Origin: Laccaria trichodermophora
Taxonomy: Eukaryota; Basidiomycota; Agaricomycetes; Agaricales; Hydnangiaceae
Assembly (NCBI GenBank): GCA_018417955.1
Contig: JACTVC010000017.1
Location: 930,001-994,000, forward strand
Reading direction: 5' to 3'
Length of the DNA stretch: 64,000 nucleotides
The notes under the pieces were generated by a model. The model was given only the letters and a program-made list of their open reading frames with translations, ran no database searches and was not told the origin of the DNA. Both the position numbers and the translations under genes were made by a program. Positions 23,683 through 34,219 of this stretch are shown here, piece by piece. Numbering within the stretch: position 1 is the first letter of the stretch; every line of letters begins with the position of its first letter.

Positions 23683-24597
23683 ATGTCGGACGCGACCTCA
23701 AGCTCGACGTCCTCAGAAACGCCAGCTAGGGGACGGGGCAGAGGGAGGGGGCGAAGTAATCGAGGTGGTCTCGGAAAGTACTTAAGAGCTAGAGGAAGGG
23801 GCCGCGGCTTTGGTCGTCCAGCAGAGTTCTCCAAGCGCTTGGTATTGGAGGGAGAAGGCCCGCAGGATGAGGATGAGGATGAGGAAAGTGCTGCAGAACG
23901 AGCGGCAAAGTACTCCAGGAGGCAGCTTGGCACAAACGCGGATCGGTACGCAGAGCCTGAACCAGAGCTGGATTCCGATGGTGCGTGATTTCTCAGTCCA
24001 CCGGAAAGGTCGCTTCTGAATGTGCTCTCTTTGGTAAATAGGTGAACCTATCATCGAGCCAGAAGTGGACCTGTCCCGTTTCATGGAAAAGCAGCGACTT
24101 GCAGATGCCCCACTGCTCGCACCAGGGTTGGAGGAGAATGATCGAGACGATGACGATGTCGACACAGGCTTGGCGCACATATCGTCGAAGCCACTTTCAC
24201 TAGCATCTGGCGCTTCGAGGAAAGGAAAGGTGGAACAGATTGTTTGGGATGATGAGCTCGATAAGATGAGTCAGGAGAAAGCTGCGGCTGAAGCTGCCCG
24301 GGGTACTTTTTCGTATTCCTTTCCATTCAACGGGGTGCTTACCATTTGCCATACCTTCGTAGACCTGAAAAGTCGATTACGCGCAAAATCGGAGAAGATG
24401 CGCGGAAAACCAACTATGATTCCCAAGGATCGCTCGGCAGGTCTGTGAATACAATATCGTCGATTCCTTTTCGTCTCGCTTATGCCATTTAATCAGAACC
24501 GAAGTATATTGATGCGCCAGCTCTACCGTCAGCGGACGCGCAACCTAAGGATGCGAGGGCCGAGATGCAAGATTTCCTCGACGATCTTCTCGGATGA
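23683..24597 (+). CDS. RGG-rich acidic protein, 245 aa
   Basis: Exons 23683-23980, 24042-24302, 24363-24440 and 24497-24597 with consistent phases. The N-terminus is an RGG/GAR-type tract (ARGRGRGRGRSNRGGLGKYL), followed by an acidic run (DEDEDEES), then KYSRRQLGTNADRY, EPEPELDSDGEPIIEPEVDL and a C-terminus ending MQDFLDDLLG. It looks like a conserved mushroom protein of unknown function. The RGG tract suggests RNA binding or nucleolar partners by analogy only. Gene boundaries and splice sites are clear. Confidence 0.75.
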
Positions 24598-25783
24598 TAG
24601 ATAACTCACCTCGCCTCATGGGTGATTGGAACAAGAATTCCTCATCATCTTTGAAGTCACTTGGCCTGGTCACCTGGCGGCGTTCTTTTGGACCCTTCCT
24701 ATAAACAAGTTCGCCCTGCCTTTCGTGTTGACCTCACTGCCTGCCAGTGTGATGTAGCCGAAAGATGATCTGTCCCCGTCTTTGGCTCTACACATCAAAA
24801 TTAGTCTGCGTTTGCCACATTGGTCTGCGAAAGTGGATGAGATACTTGTTCAGTCCCAAGTTCCGCACTCGCCTTTTCTCTGCCCAAACTTGTAAGCCAA
24901 GGGACGCCAGCAATATCCCACTCTTCCGGTTGTCCCTTTATATCAGCCACCCGCGCCTATGATTCTTCTCCTTGACTCTAGTCAACCCATATCTCTGCCA
25001 CTCCTGTAAGCCTGGAATCGTTCAACCACCAAGGGTACATTGACGATCTTATAAATCGGTGTCCGTAATCTCCAGATGCCTTTCGCATCTGGATTGTCAA
25101 ACAGCCTAAAAAGACAGTTATATTGGACGAGCTTGCCAAATCTCTTTCGCAGATTACTTTTCCGGACAACGTCCAACGAGTTTCAGGGAGCGCATTGGTG
25201 GCACCACTACTTCCAACTGTTTGGGTCCTGACGTTTGGAACTACACCGCAGACACCCAGTTTATCCCTACATTCTCTACTACCGACTCGTTGGACTCTGG
25301 CTTACAAAAGAAAGTTGTAGGACAGAGGGCATGACCACGGCCGACGTCGAAGGGACCTCAGGATGGGACGAGGCTGAGGTGAATGTTTCGGATGGCGAAG
25401 GCGTATGTGGGGCGACGGCAGAGAGGAAAACATGCCTATCTTGATATGCAGCTGAACGTGGAATCTTTTGAACACCAGCTTCGACATGCCTCTCCGTGAA
25501 AGCTTACCTTTCATTGCATACGAGCAGTCATTGCGTTCCCTGATGCGATCGACGTTCTAGCCTTTACCTTGACGAAGTTTAGGATTATCAGTAGAATTCG
25601 GATGGGCTCACAAGTGAAGATGTAGTAGACGCATCTGGCTGCGACTTGTAATAAGAAACAAATTGGTAAACCGTCATTGTTTCGTTTCTACAGTGGTGTT
25701 GAAAGTAAAGAACATGATTTGAAATGACGGATTCTGGGGTTACATTTGCGAATGATACTGGTACAAAGTACAATAGAGAAGCT
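24598..25783. other. Intergenic with possible eroded coding pieces
   Basis: Plus-strand pieces near 25075-25170 (FRIWIVKQPKKTVILDELAK) and a differently framed piece to about 25325 read like protein but have no start, no splice signals and conflicting frames. No family was recognised. The last 140 bp before 25784 are repeated before the second stonustoxin-like gene (about 40200-40325). Confidence 0.35.
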
Positions 25784-27850
25784 TTACAACTTTTCAACTT
25801 TGATCTTGAGCTCTCCTTTCGCGCCCTTGTCCAGAGGCCATGCAGAGGTCTCAACGCTGGGGTGCTCAGAGGCGTCGATTAACGGACCGTTGACCAACAC
25901 GGTCTGAGCAGTGAAGGCGCCAGAGGTGGACTCCAACTTAAGCCTATACTTCTGGCCGGACTTCCATCCAAGAACTCGTGCTATCTTGTCGACGTGGCCA
26001 GAAACGGAATCATAAGACCTCAAGGCGATCTTCGCAAACCCAACAACAGAACCATTGTTGACGACGGTGGTATCAACAACGACGCCGTCGGACTTCAACA
26101 CGTTCTCGATGTAGACACCCTCTTCGATGACTGCGCCGCCCTCCCCGGTCTTCGTCAATTTCCCAAAGCCGTCCCGCTCGTCGTTGAACCAGCCTCCTGC
26201 ATACGATGTACCATCCGCGTAGGAGATGACGCCAGAGCCATTGCGGCGGCCGCCCTGGACGTCACCAACATACTTCCAACCTTGACCTTCGTTAGACAGA
26301 ATACCCCACCCTTCTTGGCCGAGCGCATTCCAGTCAAGGGTTCGAACATTGAGGCGGGAAACGCCAAATGTGAGGAAAACGGTTTCCTTTGTAGTGTTGG
26401 CTATGCTGATGGCGTAAGCGAGGGACTTCTTGGCGCCATCTAGGATGAGAAGGTCGCTCTCCACCAACGGGTCAATGTAGACGGAGAAGTAGACAGTCGG
26501 GGCTGGCGTGTTGGGGCTGGAAGACGGCTGTACAGCGTCCTGGGAGGAACGCCAGGCTTGGATATCGTCGGCCAAAACTCGATAGGTGTTGAGCAGGCTG
26601 ACGACCTGGACGTCAGCAGGAACCAGGACAAGAGCAACGGTTGCTCTGTCAATCCTGTTCATCTCTTCCCGAAGCTTCTCCACCGAGACAAGCGGGAACT
26701 TTCGGTCATCAGCACCCCTCTTGATATCCAGCAGTTTTGCGGCAACAGCGCGATCCGCGTTGTAAAGTTTCAACTCGTTCTCATAGCCTGGCGCCGCTTC
26801 CTTAAGGAAGGCCTCGACGTTCATACTCGAGTCGCTTTCTCGGAATTTCGTGAGGAAACCCTTGAGCTTTTCGCGTGCTTCACCCAGCAGACGGTCGACT
26901 TCGGACGACCGAGCGCGGCAAGTCTTGACAAAGGTTGGGAAGAGAAGAGCATGGTTCTGCTCAAAAGTGGTGCGGAGAGAGGTGCGATTCTGGCTCAAGG
27001 TCACGAGTTCGTCGTAGAACTCAGTGATTTTAGACATGTCAGCCGCTGCCAACTCGCGGAAAAGACCGTTAACTGTGTCTCCCATGAATCGAGAGATAGG
27101 AGTAAGGCGAAGTTCGTAGGGGACGCCGGTGTCACCGATGAGTTCTACCGTACGTTTGACAACCTCCATGAGCTCCGTGGCGGTGGAGGGTGCAGGGGAT
27201 TTCTTGTCACGGAAGTCTGCGATCAGACGGACGTCGAGATCGATATTTTCCAGCTTCTCCTTGTCCTCCTTCGACAGCGTGCCTTTTCCAGATATCTTCA
27301 CTAACGCAGCCTTGGTAAAGCTCAGGTCGAGCTCTCCTTTGATTTCGTTGGCCTTATCGGAGGACGATTTCTTGAGCACGACAGTTCCGAGAGCGGTACC
27401 GCCATAAGTGATGCCCGTGACGACGTGAGTAGCACGAGTTTTCTGGACGACATCATCAAGCATCGCAACGCGGTCGAGCATAGGTTGGATTTCCAAGCGA
27501 TTATGCTTGGTAAGGACGCGAGCCACGGTGACGAGGGTGTGGGATTCGCTCTTCTTGTTGCTGCGGTCTAGGTAGGATCCGAACCCGCTGATGTCGAGCG
27601 CTCCCCCAAGAATCGAGAGCGACAAGGATGCGGAAACATCCAAGGATTCCGCCCTGTCCTGGATACTTCTGACCTCCTTGAACGACTGATCGGAGAAAGA
27701 TGTGCTGGACTCTTTGCTGATGATCTCCGCATTACCGAAGAGATTTTCAGAGAGTAGAGTCGATGACCCTCCGTTGTAGAGCTGGCCTAGAAAGGCGTGC
27801 CTCCCAAGGGCTTTGACGACGAGCTCTTCATATGGACCAAGATTTGCCAT
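25784..27850 (-). CDS. Stonustoxin-like MACPF-superfamily protein with MORN repeats, copy A
   Basis: A single coding exon of 688 aa; a 5'-UTR intron (27856-27904, GTAAGT...CAG) lies just upstream of the ATG at 27850. The N-terminal 250 residues open with KALGRHAFLGQLYNG and carry the Ser-rich DVSASLSLSILGGALDISGF stretch typical of the stonustoxin (SNTX) branch of the MACPF/CDC superfamily. Residues about 250-440 are mostly helical, like the FAT-type helical domain of that family. Residues 527-548 and 550-570 are two MORN-like repeats (YVGDVQGG..., YAGGWFNDERDGFGKL), and the last 70 residues are predicted beta. There is no signal peptide, so it is likely cytosolic. It differs from copy B at 28 of 688 positions and is divergent to GTPase copy 2, about 1.1 kb apart. 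Pore formation is not shown and should not be assumed. Confidence 0.75.
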   Translation of the reverse strand: MANLGPYEELVVKALGRHAFLGQLYNGGSSTLLSENLFGNAEIISKESSTSFSDQSFKEVRSIQDRAESLDVSASLSLSILGGALDISGFGSYLDRSNKKSESHTLVTVARVLTKHNRLEIQPMLDRVAMLDDVVQKTRATHVVTGITYGGTALGTVVLKKSSSDKANEIKGELDLSFTKAALVKISGKGTLSKEDKEKLENIDLDVRLIADFRDKKSPAPSTATELMEVVKRTVELIGDTGVPYELRLTPISRFMGDTVNGLFRELAAADMSKITEFYDELVTLSQNRTSLRTTFEQNHALLFPTFVKTCRARSSEVDRLLGEAREKLKGFLTKFRESDSSMNVEAFLKEAAPGYENELKLYNADRAVAAKLLDIKRGADDRKFPLVSVEKLREEMNRIDRATVALVLVPADVQVVSLLNTYRVLADDIQAWRSSQDAVQPSSSPNTPAPTVYFSVYIDPLVESDLLILDGAKKSLAYAISIANTTKETVFLTFGVSRLNVRTLDWNALGQEGWGILSNEGQGWKYVGDVQGGRRNGSGVISYADGTSYAGGWFNDERDGFGKLTKTGEGGAVIEEGVYIENVLKSDGVVVDTTVVNNGSVVGFAKIALRSYDSVSGHVDKIARVLGWKSGQKYRLKLESTSGAFTAQTVLVNGPLIDASEHPSVETSAWPLDKGAKGELKIKVEKL

Positions 27851-28994
27851 GATGTCTGAAAAAACAGTAAGCGGAGGAGCTGAGCCGAAGCGAATGTAAC
27901 TTACAATGAGGGTTGTGGTTGGGATGGGTTGCAAAAGAAGATGTGACAGCTTAAATCCAGACAAGAAAGAGGCTCGTGAACGTATGACCAGATAACCTCA
28001 GTCTTGTCTTTTCCCATCAAGATCCAGATATCGCTGGCACGCAAGTCGACATAATAGTCGAGGTGGAGTTATCAAGATCAGAAGAATGAGGGGAGCATTC
28101 GTCTTGTCAAGAAAAATTGCAATGTAATTGGCGCATTGTCTGATGAACCCTCAACGTTCCTGCCCCGAGGTCCAGGGGCTTCAGGAGCGACAAAAAGGAG
28201 AACAATGCGTCCATAAAATGACCAATTGGGGCCGAAGGAGTGCTCCAACATGGCTTGAACATGCTCCAAAAACTTCAGGCTTGCCCGGTTCCGTTTATTG
28301 CAATATGGTCATAAGTGTGATCGTTTCCTATTGTTTTTTCTTTGACCTTTGGCAGCTGCACCTCTTGATTTTCATAGGGAAACGATGTGTTAGCCAGGAT
28401 ATCGATGACAGCGGCAACTTGGGAAAGCCGACTCTACAATCAGGACCTCGTTGTCGGTGATTGACCTTGATTGACATGCGATGGGCTGACTGGGGAATCA
28501 GAACAAGTAATGGAATGTTCATCTGTCCAAGACCCGGTGATCGATGACCCCAGATGTTAAAGGTTCTAGAGGTTCACATGAGTTGTGGCGCTGCCGACTC
28601 GAGCAACGAGAAAGGAGAAGCTGACCCCTCCGTGAAGATGGAAGAATGCCAGGGCGGTCAGACGACGATAACTGCCTCCAAAAGAAGATATACGGAATTG
28701 TTCTTGCTGCGGTGAGTTGAAGTGAACGCATGTGACCGATCATCGAGCGTACCTTTGGCGTTCCTATGTGATGCCCAAGTGATGTCTTTCTTCCTTACAA
28801 GTTATGATTACTCCTGACATTACCACGTCAAGCCACTCCATTGCCTTCAACACGCGTTCGGTTCCTCGGAGATGTTTTTCAGCGCGTTTGCTAAAAGTAT
28901 AAGGAGAGAGGTGGAACATTGAATATCGACCTATCGACCCCTGGTCCTTGCAACACGCACTTCTAGTACTTCGCAGAATTGCACCACTACAAAG
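27851..28994. other. Divergent intergenic region between copy A and GTPase 2
   Basis: About 1.1 kb that separates the two head-to-head genes and presumably holds both promoters. It includes the 5'-UTR intron of the stonustoxin-like gene and an AGTATAAGGAG box near 28896. It is only patchily similar to the matching region 42393-43703, with several indels. Confidence 0.6.
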
Positions 28995-30924
28995 ATGGCC
29001 TCAGTACCTCAGCCGTATGTCTGTTTCGCCGATGCCACACCATTATAATGTCTTATCACTATTCGTTCAGTACCGCTCCTGCCCTTCCTGCTGTCGAGGA
29101 GAAGCCTATTGAAAAGTGAGAGTGCTCGTCAGGAGTAAGGCTTTTATTGATCTCCCTTTGGCGCAGCACTCTCGAAAATCTCGCAAAAGGAATCATCAAC
29201 ACTAGTAAAAACAAAGACAAGTTCACCATTATGCTCGTGGGCAAGTGGTTCTCCCACTTTTCGCCCCCCCATGTTACTGACTGGTCATACGCAAATAGGT
29301 GAGACTGGTACAGGGAAGACCAGCGTATTGTCCCTCCTCGTAAACATCATGGCAGGCCGCCAGCCGGGCGAATATGACTTAGCACCCTACGATGTCACCA
29401 ACGAGCACGGCGGATCCCAATCCCAAAGTCAAACCAATACTGCAAAGGTCTACACGTTTGAGAGCGTGAACGGTATCAAGATCACCGTTCTTGATACCCC
29501 TGGTCTCGCCGACACGCGCGGTCTTCAGAAGGACAAGGAGCACAAGGACAGCATCGCTGCTGCTATTCGGGATAACATCCCGGAGGTGACGGCCGTTATC
29601 ATTCTCGCCAACGGTACCAACCCGCGCCTCGGTGTTGCCACTGATTACGCCATCACCACGCTCACCTCTATCTTCCCCAATACTCTTGCCGTGAGCATCT
29701 CTTCCCTTCCTCAAACAATCTCTTTACTGAGTTTTCTACCGACAGAATAACATATGTCTCCTGTTCACCAATGTTGCGAGCCCTCTTTCCTGGAACTTCA
29801 AAGCTGAAACCCTTCCAGTCGAATTACGGAAGTCTAGGAGATTCCTCCTAGATAACCCCCTCGCCATGCGCAGGAACTATTTGCAGATCAAAAAGGACGC
29901 CGAGGCGGAGGGCGAGATCGACCCAAACACTCAGGATATTTTGAGCGATCTAGAGACCGCAGTCACCGCTGGCCATGAAACCGCGTTGAAGATGCTCGTC
30001 AAGCTGTTCAACTGGTTGGATAGCCTGGAAGCTCAACCTACCAAGGAGATCATGTCGCTTTACGATCAATCCATCAAGATCGACAAGAGCATCAGTGGAA
30101 CGCTCGCCCGTATGACGCAGCTCGCGGAGAAGAGGGGCAATCTCGAGCGACTGATTAAGGAATCAGACGGTATCAAACTGGTTAGTCGAATCGATGTTTC
30201 TAGTGGAATCTCTCTGACGCTCCCACAGACCGTCGAGGGAACAAAAAACTTTAAGAGCGAGATCACCAAGAAAACGTGGGTCTACAAAGATCAATCCTAC
30301 CACAGCACCCTTTGTGGCGAGCCTCAGTGTTATTCCAATTGTCACGTTTCCTGCACCCTTTCATTCTCCGTCGATCCGAAGGGGTTGCGCGGATGTGCTG
30401 CATTTTGGGACGGCAAAAACGACTTCGATTACTGCATACGCTCCGGGTGTGGGCATCACATGGACAAGCATCGCCACTATAACTCTACCTGGTTCCACCA
30501 GGAAGAGAAGGAGATATACACCGACGAAGCCGCCAAGAAGCGACACGAAGAAGCGACTGAGTTGTTGAAAAACACTGAGGTCGACATTACGGACGTCCAA
30601 AAGATCATCGACGACACCGGCAAGGAGATGGCGGAATTGACCGAAGAGATTGGTCGACTCGCCGCCAAGTACTCCGAGCTGTCGCTGTCTGGCAGCTTCT
30701 CGGGTCAAGTCAAGAAGTCGGTGAAGTTGCTGGAGACGCATCTTGAAGGTATCCGGAACAAGAGCGACCCCGAGAGTATCAAGCAGATTGAGGCGAGCTT
30801 GGAACAGCTCAGGAAGAAGCTAAGGGTCCTTGAAGTCGCGGCGGAAGCGGCGAAGAACAAGATCTCGAAGCCTACCATTGTGGATCGTTTGGGCCAGAAG
30901 GTCAAGGACGTTCTCGGCCTGTAG
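28995..30924 (+). CDS. AIG1-like GTPase with Cys/His module, copy 2
   Basis: Exons 28995-29014, 29071-29115, 29167-29240, 29299-29690, 29746-30180 and 30229-30924; 553 aa. Walker A GETGTGKTS is at 47-55 and G3 DTPG at 112-115. A Cys/His-rich module spans about 345-410: Cys351, 356, 360, 364, 378, 391 and 396 with His361, 398, 399, 403 and 405 (CGHHMDKHRHY), a plausible zinc site. C-terminal coiled coils follow (KYSELSLSGSFSGQVKKSV, QIEASLEQLRKKL) and an amphipathic end (VDRLGQKVKDVLGL). The third intron must use a GC donor (GCAAGT at 29241). The fifth (30181-30228) is 48 nt, stop-free and in frame, so retention would add 16 residues. The gene is divergent from stonustoxin-like copy A. Confidence 0.85.
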
Positions 30925-32433
30925 TGAGGTTTGTTATTTCTACACTTGTATGTCCTTTTTTTCGGCCACTGACTTCCAGCATCCAAGGTCTGTCATTTTC
31001 TGAACTGTGTCTGCGGCTGTACACGAATTCCCTTGCCCAACGTTCACTCCTTGCGTAATGTACCGGCTTAGCGCTTGTGTCCTCGATGTAGCTCATGGTG
31101 TATAAATAAAACCCGCTTCCCTTGATCTACGCCCTACTAACAACCCCTTCCCGCGAAGTATTAACCCCAAGCAATCCGACTTCAGTATGGCCCTATGAAC
31201 GCTTAAATCCGGGAAGTCGGTGGAACGGGAATCGCTTTGAACGAGCACAAAGTACATTCCAGGATGAACGGACCCAGAATTTGTCATAGATAATTGTCGC
31301 GAACACGATTGAGTCAGTGTGAGGCTGCCCGTAACTTGAATTGAACTCATGAACTTAGGACCGCAATAGTAGCTGGTGTTGTATGGTAGCTGCTGAAAGT
31401 TAGAGGTCACAGGAGTGACCCGCGGCCGGGTGAGGCAAGGATAAATCACACAAAACAACATCATGCTTTGTTCCACTTTGATGTGTGGTTTACAGTCCAA
31501 TTACAGTCCGTGCCTGCGCCCTCCACATCACTGACGTCGTCATATCCAGCAACATATCAATACTGCAAGTAGAAAAGGTATGGCCCCAAAACGAAGCTTG
31601 AAACGCGAGTTAACAAATTCTGCTTCTAGGGACAAATTGCAGCTGCCCGGGCTAGTGAACTTGAAGGCTCACCATCGTCGGACTTGGTTTAGCTGGAGTG
31701 GTATGTGGTTGTGGCTGAGATTCGTGGTCGTACAGACGTACCTTGAAATTCCGCTACCCAGCCCGTCACCCATCGATAATTCCTCCACATCGGGATGGTG
31801 CCCCACGTCATCTCTTTTGAATAGCCCCCCTGCACCTCCTCGACGCTACCTTTCTGTGGGAATAATGGGAATACCGTTCCGCACACGACCGCAATGTACC
31901 AAGGCTGTTCCGCACAAAGATTTGCCATCAAACATTGAAACAACAACACAGCTTGAACACAGCCCGATCGCCGCTGGTCACTTTAACCTCTCAAGTCTTC
32001 TCACTGCGGTCAAGTGCTCCAGGCATTTGAACGCAACGAGGCAGCAGTATCATACAGTAGGACCCCCCCGGTGTAAGTGCTCAGTGCTATCAGAGAGCTA
32101 ACTCAACGTCGAGTCAACCTGGCTGATTTTTATGCTTTATGCAGGTTTTATCCAGACGTCGGCTTGATCCTTGCATTTGCCTCACATCTCAATGTTGCCA
32201 ATGAGCTCCATTTTATCTTTCATCTGGCATCCGAAATACAGTTACTTGAAGTCAAACAAGCTTCCAGCCACTTATCGCTTTACGGCTATCTTGACATCGC
32301 CATAGAAATCGCAGATCTCGTGGGATTCACAGGGCACTTCAAGCGCTGGACGCTGCAGACTATATATGGGGAATCTTAACGAAGGTCACACCTAGAATGA
32401 GTAACGAAATATATCCTTCAGAGCCTCACCTCC
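30925..32433. other. Intergenic, no supported gene
   Basis: The first 330 bp are repeated after GTPase copy 4 (45632-45945). Open frames at 31093-31500 (minus), 31580-32101 and 32077-32379 (plus) have no motif or splice support that I can defend. Confidence 0.4.
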
Positions 32434-34219
32434 ATGTCAATACCCACCGAGAATGATCTGAAAAATAATGGCCCTTCTCCTCCCCCCGTTTCGACATGGC
32501 GGTAGGATCCTTATCAAATGTTTTGACTGAAGTGCCGAACTAATAATCTTACATAGGATCAAATTTCGCAAGTATGGGCCTTTTGGCCTGCACTTTGGCC
32601 TGACAGCCCTCATAGCAACGGTCTGTCTATGCTTTCTGGATGGTCGTACTTTCAACGCCAACTCCCGCCGACCTCAATATGTGGAAGCCGACGGCTCTTT
32701 TTCCCATCCGAAATCGTATGCCCCCCTCCAATCTGATGTTACGACGGCTGTCTCATTGGCAGCCACAGTGACACGCATTGCTGCTGGATGGTGGGCGACA
32801 GACCTCATTTGGCGTAGCATTTTTGTGTCCATGGAGCGAGGCGGTATTTCCGCAAGAGCCTTATCGCAAGTGGTTTCGAGTAGACCACCTGCACATCACC
32901 ACTTTAATCAAAAAAGTAACGCGGTCATCATATACATAATCCTTTTCGCTACATTCGCCATCGATTATTTCTCCGCGGCTTTAACTGGTTCATTGGTTTG
33001 GGAGCCTGCGAGCACGCTTATTCCTGGAAGGGTAGCACTCACTGGGATCACGAGAGGGGTCAGTGGCATTGATATTTCAGGATACTTCAACCATAAGCCC
33101 AACCGAACTTTGGTTGTGGAAGTGGGTTCCGCTTCTGCAATTGTCGCATGGGGGATTCACCCTCCGGACTTCTTGAATGGGGCAGAACCTTCAACAGTTT
33201 TTCGGCGTGTTATCAAAGGAGCGCAATATATCTCTGTCAATTCCACCCTCAATACCACAATGCCTTATTTCGCCCTCGACGCTTTCGAATGGGTATTGGA
33301 TCCCGACCAAGTTTTGACGGACAAACAGTTACCCTTATTTCATGACGACGGCGAATTCAGCCCGTACTCTGCGGATATTGGAGTTGGCGGGCTGTTACCT
33401 GAAAACTACTGGGGGCCGTCTATTACGGGGAGATTGGGGGATCCCCACATCGTGTCAGAAACACGACTTTTCATCTTCCGGGTTGGGAGATTTGACTCAG
33501 ATGTGTGGCCATGCCCACAGAATTACACCATCGACCCTGGCTTCCAAGTTAACTTGCACGGGTACCGATTTCCAGGATATTACACTGACTGTTTCGCAAT
33601 TGCGAAGATGACGTACCGGGCGGGAGCCATCACGTGTCAGAGTCGGAATTGTAGACTTATTTCTTCTACCATTGTAGAAGCGCAGCCCCCCTTTTCACTC
33701 GTCGGAGATCCCTTAACTTCGATGGCGCTGGCATTGGCACCGTCGCTGTGTACCAATTTCTTCTTTTCCAACTACGCTGTTCCCTCCAACTATGGGACAC
33801 GCAGAAACTTGGCCATCGAGTTGACTTCGCGGGCGTATCAGGCCGCTTGGGCAGCACTTTCGAACGTGCTGATAAGTGAGTCGGATGACGCGACTGTCGA
33901 GATTGCCTTGCCGACATTACGCACCAAAGTCATTCGTTGGAGGATATACCTTTGGGCAGCACTACATCTGTGGGTGTGGGTGTTAGGCCTTCTTTTCATT
34001 TACTTTCAAAGCCATTGTAACCACCCATGGGTTGAAGACGTGGCCATGGCTATCACGAGAGCAGGTCTTGCCAACTTGCCAGCTGGTCAGTACGTCGTCT
34101 TAGACCCACAGTGGCAGCCCGGAATGGAGAATTTTAATGAAGCAATGCTTACACTAAAGTCCAACGAAGCTGGTCAACGCTCAGTGCAGGTTAATAGGAG
34201 ACTAAAGATTCCTCAGTAG
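32434..34219 (+). CDS. Mushroom-type orphan membrane protein, 576 aa
   Basis: Exons 32434-32501 and 32557-34219, joined through a 55-nt GT-AG intron in phase 2. After a short Pro-rich cytosolic N-terminus (NNGPSPPPVSTWR) come hydrophobic segments near ALIATVCLCFL, VIIYIILFATFAIDYFSAA and, near the C-terminus, LWAALHLWVWVLGLLFIYF. Between the last two lies a large domain of about 340 residues with N-glycosylation sequons (NRT, NST, NTT, NYT) and several Cys, so it is probably extracellular or lumenal. The tail is cytosolic. The architecture resembles the 455/465-aa proteins at 57.7 and 61.7 kb but the sequence does not align by eye. Function unknown. It sits inside the segment later lost from the second duplicate. 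Confidence 0.75.

Noticed and set aside
25075..25325. Plus-strand piece IWIVKQPKKTVILDELAK and following frames
   Set aside because: Frames conflict, no splice sites fit and no family was recognised.
26558..27304. Long plus-strand frame opposite stonustoxin-like copy A (also 40536-41846 opposite copy B)
   Set aside because: It is the antisense of a well-supported coding exon. Both copies have it because the sense proteins are nearly identical, and it shows no motif.
32077..32379. 100-residue plus-strand frame
   Set aside because: No motif, no ATG in good context and no partner exons; probably chance.
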